A stretch of DNA of 64,000 bases. Source: Charina bottae. Taxonomy: Eukaryota; Chordata; Lepidosauria; Squamata; Charinaidae. The translations under genes were made by a program, and so were the position numbers. This document shows, piece after piece, positions 22,331 through 32,285 of this stretch; the first letter of the stretch is position 1; every line of letters starts with the position of its first letter. The notes beneath the pieces are model-generated. The model was not told the DNA's origin. It did not search any database and saw nothing but the letters and a program-made list of their open reading frames with translations. The stretch lies in NCBI GenBank assembly GCA_023362775.1, contig JALMGJ010000011.1:21688001-21752000 (forward strand), read 5' to 3'.

Positions 22331-22870
22331 TGCAGCAGACAAGATTCCTATAGAAACTGCAAACAGACTAACAAAGAGGCAGTCTATTTTTCTAAGATGC
22401 CTCGGGGCAAAGATGGCGATCTGCAGCAGAGGAGCCTTTCAATAACAAAGAGGCCCATCAAGTGTCATTTTTGTGGCAAGAATGGTCACTTAAAGAAAAA
22501 CTGTTGGGCCAGGAAGGCTGATCAAAAAGGCAACAAAGAGAAAGCTCCAGATGTGAGTCTTCTTGCATTTTTAGCCATAAATAAGAACTGCTCATATTTC
22601 ATAATAGACAGTGGCTGTACTGTGCATATATTTAATGATTCTTCTCTCTTCATTGATTTGAACCCAAGTTTAAAGGAAGGAATTGGCCTAGCAGATGGAA
22701 GCACAATCCCTGTGGAAGGAGAGGGTCGTGCTCTCATAAGGTGTGGAAATGGCACCACCCAGAAGGACTTAATTGCTACTAACGTTTTATATGTTCCAGC
22801 ATTGAGCCTGAATTTGTTAAGCACATCTGCATTCATGAAGAATGAAGAAAGGCTATACCATTCAATTTAA
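22290..22870 (+). pseudogene. Ty1/copia nucleocapsid and protease segment
   Basis: Follows the gag frameshift. Contains a CCHC zinc knuckle (C-x2-C-x4-H-x4-C in CHFCGKNGHLKKNC) and the aspartic protease active site (IIDSGC, the D-S-G motif). The product would package RNA and cleave the polyprotein. The frame breaks again near 22850, and the continuation reads in the next frame from 22842 to a stop near 23026. Confidence 0.88.
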
Positions 22871-23042
22871 AGGTAACAACTGTGAAATAATGGATCAAAG
22901 AGGTGTCATTCTAACAGGATACCTAGATCAAGGTTTAATTTTTCTCAATTGTGAGAGGCCAGAAATGGCATGCATGGCCAGTCACCGAGGAAAGGAGGAT
23001 GACAGCGCCACCCTCTGGCACAGATGATTTGGACATAGATAT

Positions 23043-23939
23043 TTGAATGCAATTCTTCAAATGAAGAAAGATGGATTGGACAGCAATTTGGAAATCAAAG
23101 ACTGTGGTAAGGCTGATGCAAAGTGCAAAACTTGCATTCAGGGGAAGGCCACAAGGCCTGCAATACAAAAACAAAGCACCAGGTGCTCCAGACAGCCCCT
23201 GGAGCTAATTCACACTGACCTGTGTGGGCCAATTCAAGAATCTGTTGCGGGTAACAGATATTTACTAACTATGACAGATGATTTCTCTAGGTACTGCGTG
23301 TCTTATCTGCTAAAGGAGAAGTCGGAGACCATGGACAAGCTACAGCAGTATGTGGCAAGGATGGAGAACAAATTTGGAAGGAAACCCCAAACTCTAAGGT
23401 CAGATAATGGGGGCGAATTCACAAGCAATAAAATGCAGACATATCTCAAAGAGCAGGGCATAAGACATGAGTAAACCATAGTTTACACACCTGAACAGAA
23501 TGGTGTGGCAGAGAGAAAGAACAGATCTATCATGGACATGGTCAGGTGCATGCTCATGGAGTCTCACTTACCCAGGAAGTATTGGGGGGAAGCAGTGATG
23601 ACAGCTACCTACCTACAAAATAGACTACCAACAAAAGCAACAGACAAAACACCATTTGAACTGTGGCATGGTAGACAACCAAGTGTTAAACACCTGAGGG
23701 TGTTTGGATACAAAGCCTACATTCACATCCCAAAAGAGAAAAGAACAAAATTAGATTCCAGAGCAAAGGAAGGAATCTTACTGGGGTACCCACCGGGTAG
23801 CAAAGGATATAGAGTTTCAGATCCTAAGAGTGGCTCAATCCACACTTGCAGAGTGGTGCATTTTGATGAGACAGAGCCAAATCAAAATCCTCTAGCCAAT
23901 AGCATTGCAGAAGGGGGAGGTGAAGAAGATTTTTTTTGA
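23043..23939 (+). pseudogene. Ty1/copia integrase segment
   Basis: An HHCC-like region upstream (C-x2-C in CKTCIQGKA) and the DDE core are recognisable: D in HTDLCGP, D in RSDNGGEF and E in GVAERKN. A stop codon at about 23472 splits the core between the second D and the E. The copia-type GKE-like C-terminal stretch (FGYKAYIHIPKEKR) follows in the same frame. A frameshift comes at about 23930. Confidence 0.9.
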
Positions 23940-24156
23940 GGTACCTTACCCAGTGTTTCCAGATGCAATGAGCAGGCAAGCCCAGAGAGAGGACTTCGAG
24001 ATGGAAACTCCGCCCAAGTCAGATAATGAGGAACCAGGAGGAACAGAAGGGGCAGACATGCAGTATCATCCAGACCTGAGTCCTGTTCTGGACCTGAGGT
24101 GCTCATCGTGACCCAATAAGGGAGTTCCGGCCAAGCAACTGTCCTACCTCGCAGGA

Positions 24157-25194
24157 GTGGTGTTGCCAAAAGAGCCTGCATCATGGAAGGAAGTGCAACA
24201 GCTGCCACCAGCTGAAGCAAGTAAGTGGAGGAGAGCAGCTCAAGAAGAATTTGAGGCTCTGAAACACAACAACACTTGGAGACTCACAAATTTACCTGTT
24301 GGCAAAAAGACCATTGGTTGCAAATGGGTCTTTAAGGCCAAACAGAATGAGAAAGGAGAGGTCCAAAGATATAAAGCTAGACTGGTAGCCAAGGGCTATT
24401 CACAAAAGTATGGGGAAGATTATGACCAGATTTTTGCACCAGTTGTGACCCACACAACCATTTGATTTCTTCTAAGTTTAGCTGCAAGCAGAAACATGCA
24501 AGTGGAACATATAGACATTAAAACAGCATTCTTGCATGGTGAAATCCAGGAAGAGTTGTACATGCAACAACCTGAAGGCTTCACTGATCCAAAGAACCAG
24601 AATTTAGCGTGCAGGCTTCAGAAGGAGATCTATGAACTTAAACAAGCAGCAAGGGCCTGGAATGTGAAACTAAACCAGATGCTAATAGAGTAAGGTTTCA
24701 CTCAGGGCAAAGCTGACCCCTGCCTTTACACAAGGTACAAGAATGACAGAGACATGTTCATTCTGACATTTGTAGATGATTTGATTATCTGTTATGAGGA
24801 TCAAAGGGACATTGATGAAATTGTATCCAATTTGAACACTGAAGTAGAGGTGAAATGCCTTGGGAAGGCAACCTATTACTTGGGGATACAAATTGACAGA
24901 GAAGAGGATGGAAGTTTTCTCCTCAGTCAGAGGCAAAAGATTCTAGAGTTATTGGAGAGCCTGGGACTGGAAAATGCAAATACAGTCCCAACTGCAATGG
25001 AAGCAGACTTTCACAAAGTCAAGGACACTAGTGAACTGTTGCCTCAGAACAATGGCTACAGGGAGGCCATTGGAAAACTTTTATATCTGTCCACCACAAG
25101 GCCAGATATTTCAACTGCAGTGGGGATCCTCTGCAGAAAGACCAGTGCACCCACCCAAAGGGACTGGACATGCGTTAAGTGGGTGGCAAGATAA
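24157..25194 (+). pseudogene. Ty1/copia reverse transcriptase segment
   Basis: Contains typical copia reverse transcriptase blocks (WVFKAKQNEKGEVQRYKARL, DIKTAFLHGEI, IYELKQAARAWN) and the catalytic FVDD box (TFVDDLII). In-frame stops lie near 24465, 24690 and 25192, and one further break precedes it near 24110. The element cannot make a working polymerase. Confidence 0.92.
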
Positions 25195-25251
25195 CTGAAA
25201 GGGACTGCAGACCTGAAGCTTAAGCTGCCAGCAACTGATTCTCCTGAACTA

Positions 25252-25710
25252 GTGGGGTACGCCGATGCAGATTGGGCAGAGGATGTAACTGATCACAAAT
25301 CCACTAGTGGGAATGTGTTTTTCTTTGGGAGAGGGGCTGTGAGCTGGGCTAGTCGCAAGCAGGCTATTTTAGCACACTCAACAACTGAAGCGGAGTATGT
25401 CTCAGCAGCTGAGATATGCGCAGAGGTGCAATGGCTCAAGTATTTACTTGAGGATCTGGAGGTCAATGTTCCTGCTCCAAAAAGAGTCTTTGAGGACAAC
25501 CAAAGTTGTATAAGACTCTCTCTGTCACAGAATGTGGGAGGGTGGACCAAACACATGGATGTCCGCTACCACATAATTAGAGAGGCACAGGAGACAGGAC
25601 TAATACATTTGGTGTATTGTCCCTCAGAGAGGATGATTGCAGACATCCTTACAAAACCACTTGTGAGGGGTGTCTACCAAGGCCTACCTAGTGAGTTAAA
25701 TCTTGTGTAG
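25252..25710 (+). pseudogene. Ty1/copia RNase H segment
   Basis: RNase H blocks are in order: YADADWAED, TSGNVFFF, SRKQAILAHSTTEAEY, EDNQSCI and DVRYHIIRE, then the ADILTKPL tail. It is 152 codons without a break, and the terminal stop is about 30 bp before the 3' LTR. Confidence 0.92.
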
Positions 25711-25737
25711 GCATGATGCATGCATGATTTGAGAAGG

Positions 25738-25852
25738 GGTGTTTTAACAATTTTAAAGCCTTGTTACCTTTTCACCCTGGTTTATTTAATAAACCTCAGT
25801 CGGTGGGTTCATACAGATTGCTAATGTTGGAGATCCTGGCAAATCCAGAAGA
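25738..25852 (+). mobile_element. Ty1/copia 3' LTR, truncated
   Basis: Starts TGTTTTAACAATTTTAAAGC and follows the 5' LTR for about 115 bp (to gcaaatccag), after which similarity stops. The rest of the LTR is missing. Confidence 0.8.
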
Positions 25853-25967
25853 CTGTATGCACACACATAACATAATGTAATTCATTTTCTAAAGATTTAC
25901 ATGACTTTTGTTTCACATAGTCATATAAATCATGACACCTAAAATAATCATTTGATCCTTCCCTTGG

Positions 25968-26183
25968 TCAGGAGGCATTATCATCCTCCCACCACACATA
26001 ACAACACAGATTTATCATATCTTCCTTAGTTAAGTCTAACTTGTCCACCAGAGGTTTGTACGGTGGCTTGTCCCAATTATCTAACATCTGACCGATAGGA
26101 CGGTCCTTATCTATTCTCAACGTTGGATTTTTCCATATTTTCTTAGTGCACTTTTCCTTCCCTACACTCGAGCCTCCTCCCAT
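25968..26183 (-). pseudogene. ERV gag matrix fragment
   Basis: A 71-codon minus-strand frame starts MGGGSSVGKEK (an N-terminal glycine fits myristoylation). It is placed as expected for gag behind an LTR, PBS and leader. Its C-terminal part (LTKEDMINLCCYVWW) is matrix-like. It stops soon after, and no capsid or pol follows. The family assignment rests mainly on position. The remainder of the provirus is missing. Confidence 0.65.
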
Positions 26184-26540
26184 GGTTGGTTTAACTATCC
26201 TGCCTATTCCCTATTGACCGTATTTCCAGGGCCTCCCTTCTTAGAACCAGAACCTCCAGCAGGCGCTGGACTTGTTCACCAAACAAATTTAAGGTCCTAA
26301 TTCCCAATAACCTCCCAGCCCACGCTGGCTACTTTTAAAGGTTATTCTTCTTCTACTGAGACCCAATTATCACACACCAACCACTTCGTTCGCACCCGGC
26401 CGGTCCTCTCGCGAGGATTCGGAACCGCGAGTTTGAACTCCACACTCACTTCGCCTTGACAGCCCTAATGGCCCTTGGGGTGTCTCAAATCACACCGGTC
26501 TCAAGAATCTTACAGGCCTACCCAACCAGAACCCTACCGC

Positions 26541-26826
26541 CCAGGTAAGGCATTCCATGCGCTTTGCGCAACCCGCTTACCTGGGTTCGTATACGAAGTT
26601 GCCCAGTAATTTGTCTTTGGGGGGATTTTCAGACTCGAGCTGCCGGCTGGCTTAGGGCCCAGGCAAGGAATTCCATGCGCTTTGCGCAACCCTCTTACCT
26701 GGGTTCGTATACGAAGTTGCCCAGTAATTTGTCTTTGGGGGGATTTTCAGACTCGAGCTGCCGGCTGGCTTAGGGCCCAGGCAAGGAATTCCATGCGCTT
26801 TGCGCAACCCTCTTACCTGGGTCCCT
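26541..26826 (-). repeat. 118-bp tandem repeat in the ERV leader
   Basis: Two full units (26541-26658 and 26659-26776) and a partial third. On the minus strand each unit has a consensus splice donor (CAG-GTAAG) at 26576-26585, 26694-26703 and 26812-26821. Confidence 0.92.
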
Positions 26827-26988
26827 ACAGCCTTTTGTTTCTCCTTTTGACTCCTCTTTTTGTTGTCTGGTTCCTTCACGGGCGCCGGGGTCTAAGGCTC
26901 AGGAACCCCACATTGGACTACTGAAATCAGTAGGGCATGCCTCCCATAGTGGGGGCCAGTGCCCAGACTTACCGGACGCCGTTCAAGG

Positions 26989-27006
26989 ATCCCGGACGAG
27001 CCCCCA
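26989..27006 (-). promoter_or_regulatory. Retroviral primer binding site, tRNA-Pro
   Basis: On the minus strand the 18-mer TGGGGGCTCGTCCGGGAT lies 3 nt after the LTR end. This is the classic proline-tRNA primer site of gammaretrovirus-type elements. Confidence 0.95.
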
Positions 27007-27009
27007 ATT

Positions 27010-27662
27010 TGTCAGATATGAGTCAAGTCAAAAGGCAAATAGAAACAAAAGGTTTTTATTTTAAAAGCAGTTTGCAAAAAGCTGGTGAACTCCACCGTGC
27101 TGGGAAACAAGTCGCACTAGGGAGGAGTCACACCCAGCACAGGTTTTCACACTTATTTATACAGACCTTTCCCGTCGCTCAATCCTGACCTCTTTCAGCC
27201 ATTGGCTGGCTTACTCTGAGGCTTACAACCTATCAGAATCGCCTAAGCAGCATATAATTAGCCCGCCTTTGTTTACATCTCCCACTACCCACTTTTATCT
27301 CCCCTTCCCATTTTATTTATTCTTTCCCTATTAAGGGAAGGCTCCCTACTTGAAGCGTTGCCATTAGCTAGTTTCTAACCATAAGAAGCTTCCTGTAGCA
27401 TAGGTCTTGCTAGAAGCTCTGCTCTCTAACCTCAAAGCTGGGGTGTTACATTTTAGCTTGCTTAACATTTCCTGCATGCGGTTTTTAGTAGAAGGTCTGC
27501 TAGTTTGCTCTCTAACCTCAAAGTTGAGGTGTCGCATTCAACCTGCTTATGAATTTTGCTAGCTAGCATCAGAAAGTCCCCATAAGCCCTATTTAGCTTT
27601 ATGAGTAATTAAAATTAGCTATTAATTCTTTGTTAATAATAACGAATTTTATATTTTTCTCA
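27010..27662 (-). mobile_element. ERV LTR lying between env and gag
   Basis: A 653-bp LTR with TG...CA ends on the minus strand (TGAGAAAAAT to CATATCTGACA). A TATA box lies near 27155-27161 and AATAAA near 27055-27060. On its 5' side are a polypurine tract and env; on its 3' side are the PBS, leader and gag. It therefore acts as the 3' LTR of one genome and the 5' LTR of the next. Confidence 0.93.
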
Positions 27663-27664
27663 AT

Positions 27665-27681
27665 CCACCCTTTTTCTTCTT
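27665..27681 (-). promoter_or_regulatory. Retroviral polypurine tract
   Basis: The minus strand reads AAGAAGAAAAAGGGTGG, immediately 5' of the LTR. It primes plus-strand synthesis. Confidence 0.8.
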
Positions 27682-27784
27682 TATACTATTATTATTAACA
27701 CTATTTCCTTTCTCTCTTTTTATTTTGTTGCTTTTTGCATTATATTTCATGATCTTGTTTCATCTGAACTTTCTAATTGTTATA

Positions 27785-28296
27785 TCATGGCCTCGGCTCG
27801 TCTGAACTCCCTAATTGTGGATACATAGTCTCATACACCCAACCATCATCATGCACCCAACTATCACCGTCCCTCATTAACATGAGAGTGTCACCATAGG
27901 GAGAGGGTTTTAAGGGCATCTGTTTAGAGACTGCGGTCAGTCGTTGCATTAATCCCCTAATACAGAGGATTATGCAGCATCCTAATGCCACCAAAACCCC
28001 TATTACTACTCCAAAAGATGTGAGGAGGGAGAAAACCACTCCTTTCCACTTACCAAACCAGGAGTCCAACCCTCCAGTAAGGGAGGTATCCACTCCTGAG
28101 TTTTCAGCCAACATCATGTCTAGTACCATTCTATTTTCCCAGGCCATTCTACTTGTGGCATCCAATTGCTCTGAGATCCCTTTTACAGCATCCCTGGTGT
28201 AATTTATAAACCTTTGTTGATTATATGCATTGGTTGTCACCCACCAGAAGAAAAGAGATTCAAACCCTGCTAAAATCTGATTCCTGGCTTTGAATT
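27785..28296 (-). pseudogene. ERV envelope, transmembrane subunit C-terminal part
   Basis: A minus-strand frame with an ectodomain remnant, a long hydrophobic segment (within SLLTSFGVVIGVLVALGCC) and a cytoplasmic tail of about 60 residues, ending about 100 bp before the PPT and LTR. The open frame runs further upstream only because a MITE at about 28315-28400 happens to be open. The surface subunit is absent, so this is a 5'-truncated relic. Confidence 0.8.
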
Positions 28297-28309
28297 TGGA
28301 TGTGTGGAC

Positions 28310-28402
28310 TTCAAATGTGTGGACTTCAACATGCTGGCTGGGAAATTCTGGGAGTTGAAGTCCACACATCTTCAGGTTGTCAAGGTTGAGAAACACTGCT
28401 CC
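28310..28402. mobile_element. hAT-like MITE adjoining env
   Basis: Contains ggctgggaaattctgggagt and the terminal ggttgagaaacactg of the family at 35785. It joins env remnants to the duplicated block that follows. Confidence 0.6.
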
Positions 28403-28810
28403 AAAGAGCCAAACTGCTTCCTGCCCCGAGGGAGCTCTTATATTTCCTGGGGTGGTGGTGGTAGTATCTAATCTACCATCCTTTTAGGGATTTTCCAAAC
28501 TGGGTTTCTTCCTTCATCAGCATGAATATGAAACTCCTCCAAGGAAAACTCCTAAGCTTGCATGCCTGAAAACTACTTTCAGCAGATACTGCCTACATAT
28601 GGAAAAGCAAGGTGTTAGCTGAAGAGGTCCCAGTTCCTTTTTCTATAGAGTTAAGCTACAGGCAAAAATGTTCATTTCTCAGCAGTCTGCAGAGGAACGG
28701 CTAGAATCACATCAGAAAGGCAGCTAAGGAGCCTCAGAAGCATCCAGAGGGTGAAAAGGGACAAAAAGACAAGATGGGGACTGTGACTGCATGATCAAAG
28801 TCCTGCCCCT
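28330..28810. repeat. Duplicated block (partner 52208-52680)
   Basis: About 480 bp, starting in the MITE and continuing through unassigned sequence (ccaaagagccaaactgcttc, gcagtctgcagaggaacggc), recurs at 52208-52680 with few differences. The block has no coding signature. Confidence 0.85.
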
Positions 28811-29094
28811 TTGTAGGTATATTGACGTCACATCCTGTACAAAGAGATGGGCCTGAATGGTATGGGTGTGGCCACCATCTTGATTTTTTTGTTGTGCAGA
28901 CACTTCTGTAGTAGGCCTAGTTATACCAAAACACACAGAAGCTGTAAGAGGGGACCAGTTAAAATACCACATCTGTAGTCTTGATAATGCCATAGAGTGT
29001 TATCCTGTATTGCTTTTGTTTTGATATCCTTTTGTTTTTATTATTCCTTTCTTCTGGGATTTGTTTCCACTTCTCAGTCTAGCTTATAGCCCTA

Positions 29095-29175
29095 GAACAT
29101 TTTGATGGTCTCCCATCCAAATACTAAGCAGAACAGATCCTGCTTAGCTTTCAAGACCAGAGAAGGTTGGCCAGG
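29095..29175 (-). repeat. 5S rRNA-derived repeat or pseudogene
   Basis: The minus strand contains aagctaagcaggatctg and ttggatgggagaccat, as in the internal promoter region and 3' half of 5S rRNA. It is divergent and incomplete, so it is a pseudogene or a SINE3-type head. Confidence 0.6.
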
Positions 29176-29377
29176 TGCTGCCGTTTACTGCAAAATGATA
29201 TTGTGGAGGATTTCAAGAGTAGCCAAGGATTCAGTATCAACTCATGCTAAACCAAGTCCTGGTTATGTCCAGGGGTCCCTTTCAACCAAGAACCTCTCCT
29301 TCATTCTTAGGGGACTGCTGGTGTAATGGTATGTGGGAATGACCTTGGGAGATGGGGTGAAGAGATACTGCCTAGGG

Positions 29378-30883
29378 CAGAGCTTTCCAAACTTTTCATG
29401 TTGGTGACACACCTTTTAGACATGCATCATTTTGCGACACAGTAATAACCGCCTAGGGTCCCTCCTTGTGGGGGAGATGGGCAGGATATAAATGTAATAA
29501 ATAAATAAATAAATAACAGGGCTCCCCGCCCCCGGCCCACATGATTGGCTCCCGTCAGAAAACCCCGCCCCCCGGCCCATGTGATTGGCTCCCATCTGAA
29601 AACCCTGCCCCCCCGGCCCACGCGATTGGCTCCTGCCTGAAAACCCTGCCCCGCATTTACCGACCTATTGCCTTGCATATCCAAATAATATTTATGGGGG
29701 GAGTGGACGGTTCCTGGTCCTGGGGTGCTGCGAGAAGAAGCGGTGCCCCCCAAAGAACACCCGGGGCTTTGGGACGTTTGCAAAAGTCCTGGATCCGAAG
29801 CCCCTGAAGGAGGGAGAGAGGCGCTCCCCAAGACACCCTTTCAAAACTCAATTCCGTGCAGCCAGCAGGACGCCGAGGGAAGGAATGGCGATTAAAGCCT
29901 GTTGTTGCGATTTAGCTTCACCTGCCTGCTGCTCCTGAAATGGAAAAGAAGGTTCGATGTTGACTGATTTGGGTTCAGGGGCTCACGTGACGCCGCTCAG
30001 GCAGAAGGCTCTCCGCTGGGTAATGTGTTTGACCAGCCAGAGGCCGTGCCTCTCGCCCCCCGGGATGCAGCTGGAGGCGCGGGGCACCTGGGGCTCCCGG
30101 TCCGCCGCCTCCCTCACCGGGCAAATGCTTTAATCACCATTCCTTCCCTCGGTGTCCTGCTGGCTGCACGGAATTAAGTTTTGAAAAGGTGTCTTGGGGA
30201 GCGCCTCTCTCCCTCCTTCAGGGTCTTCGGATCCGGGACTTTTGCAAACGTCCCGAAGCTCCGTGTGTTCTTTGGGGGGTGCCGCTTCTTCTCGCAGCAC
30301 CCCAGGACCAGGAACCGTCCCCTCCCCCCATAAATATTTGGATATGCAAAGTAATAGTTCGGTAAACGCGAACCTGGGAGGAAAACCCAATTACTTCTTA
30401 AGTTATTCCAGGGCTGTTCCGGGCGAGGGAGGTGGCGGACCGGGAGCCCCAGGCGCCCCGCGCACGCCAGCTGCATCTCGGGGGGGAAGAGGCATGGCCT
30501 CTGGCCAGCCAAACACACTGCCCAGCGGAGAGGCTTCTGCCCACATGGCGTCGCATGAACCGCTCACACCAAACCCGCGCTTGGGTGGCTGCCCCTGACC
30601 TCGAGTGGGCCTGCCTCGTCTCGGGGCGGAGAGGCAAGGCAGTGGCGCTTTCTGGCGGTGCAGCAAGAGCTCGGCGGGACTCCAAAGGGGACTCTTTTGT
30701 GGCAGTGGCTGGTGTGTGCACTGTTTGGCCCGCCTCTCTGCCCTCCTTTGGCGCGTGCTGATTGGCGGGGGTGCCTCTTCTTCTGGCTTCCCCCCAGTCA
30801 GCGCTTCTGGGTCGTCTGGAGACACACCCAGACCCTGCCGGCGACACAGTAACATGTCACGACACACAGTTTGGAAAGCTCTG
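29378..30883. mobile_element. Non-autonomous hAT element, 1.5 kb, composite
   Basis: Terminal repeats CAGAGCTTTCCAAAC and its complement, with the 8-bp duplication gcctaggg (29370-29377 and 30884-30891). Inside are a CR1-like tail with (AAAT)n at 29440-29517, three gattggctcc / CCCCGCCCC modules at 29522-29655, and interleaved inverted repeats at 29656-30590. There is no transposase. Open frames of up to about 150 codons here mirror each other across the inverted repeats and are not genes. Confidence 0.92.
29656..30590. repeat. Interleaved inverted repeats A-B'-A'-B
   Basis: Arm A (29656-29899) is inverted at 30127-30368, centred near 30012. Arm B' (about 29960-30130) is inverted at about 30405-30590, centred near 30267. 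The pairs overlap in order rather than nest, so a transcript could fold in a pseudoknot-like manner. Confidence 0.82.
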
Positions 30884-30891
30884 GCCTAGGG

Positions 30892-31439
30892 AATGGTCAG
30901 ATAAGAGACAGCATACCCCGCAGCTGCATAGTGGATGGAGCAAGAGGCTCAGAAGGGACCCTCCCTAAGTTCTTGGGCTGTAAAGGTAACAGTGGGAGAA
31001 TTGTACTTTCAGACTTGCAAGATTCTGTTAATGAAGCTTTATGATAAAATAGAATTAGCTCATCTGGTTATGTTTCCTGTCCAGTCTACCTGTTAAAGCT
31101 CATGCTTGGAGAGATCTTTAAGGTCCTATTCAGATCAAAGGAGGGCAATGTACTTGTAGCTGGGGACTGCACCAGTTGTACTTTCAAAAGAAATTGGGGG
31201 CCTTCCCAGAGAATGTGGCTGGTGACATCATGACATTGGATGGGGCTACAAGATATGGATTTTTATTTCATTGTTGTTGGTGTTAGGAGGTGGGGTTAAG
31301 TGGCAAAATGAATACCTTAAACCTGTTGGAAATATGGGGTTTCAACCAAGCCTGTCTCACACGAACACAAGGGAGGGGCGGCTCTGCTGCGACCTAGCTT
31401 TGCTGCTTTGTGTGGGAGGGGCTTGAATCCTAGTTTCAA
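30892..31439. other. Unassigned DNA
   Basis: No gene is seen. The right part may already belong to the LINE at 31440. Confidence 0.35.
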
Positions 31440-31741
31440 CTGAAAGAGTTGAGACAGATCCCCTCCCTCCCGACCTTTAGGAAAGAACTGAAGACCTGGT
31501 TCTGCCACCTGGCATGGGAAGGAGGAAATGACAGCTCCTCATGGGGATGGTTAATCCCTTAATTTTATAACACCCTTCTTTTAACATCATTTCCCACTTG
31601 GATTTTATAATTATGTATTATATTAAGTGTATAAATTGCTGGTTTTTTATTGTATATTTTATATTTTAATTAATCTATTTTATTGTAAACCGCCCAGAGT
31701 TCCCCATTGGGGGAGATGGGCGGTTATATAAATTAAATAAA

Positions 31742-31772
<31 letters not shown>

Positions 31773-31775
31773 TAA
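31440..31775 (+). mobile_element. CR1/L3-type LINE 3' end
   Basis: Encodes the end of a LINE ORF2 (KELKTWFCHLAW), followed by the 3' UTR, tgtaaaccgcccagagttcc, gatgggcggttatataaatt and (AAAT)n/(AAT)n. Confidence 0.78.
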
Positions 31776-31780
31776 TAAAT

Positions 31781-32285
31781 CAAGCATGCCTCATTAGCAT
31801 ATGGGTGATTGCTCTAGGAGGCAAACTCTGTGCTTCTAGAGGAAGTTGCTTGTTGCCCCTCCCACTTCCTCTTCTCTCTCTCTGATTCTCCATCGTGGAA
31901 AGACGCACATGCCTGTGCTCCTTTCATGGAGAGGCCATGCCTAGGCCTCAAGCCCCCTTTCTCCATGCAGCCTCTGGCAGCAAACAGGGCCAAAGGTATA
32001 CAGTTTAGGAAACAGAAAGAAGAACTGAAACCAATTTTATACTGAAATGGCTGTACCTGGATGGAATAAATGTAAGAACTCTTTTGTACTTACTTTTTGT
32101 ACCTGCAATGTCTAAGCATGTGTTTCTTTATGCTTGGGTGGGCTAAAAATGTAAGAATAAGAACCTGAATCTCTCTGACGTGCTCACAGGCTGTGTTTTT
32201 AAACAATATTCCTTTTTCTATGCACGAGTTTACACAACGTTAAGCTCTTCTCCATTCACTGGTTCTAACAGGCCACTGAATGATC
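31781..32285 (+). mobile_element. Copia LTR fragment
   Basis: Follows 21040-21550 closely (catgcctcattagcatatgg, tgtaagaactcttttgtact, ttaaacaatattcctttttc), so it is an LTR of the same copia family lacking its first 110 bp. It directly abuts the LINE tail. Confidence 0.8.

Noticed and set aside
30194..30889. Frames of 94-154 codons suggesting a proline-rich protein
   Set aside because: They lie across the interleaved inverted repeats of a bounded hAT element with a clear target duplication.
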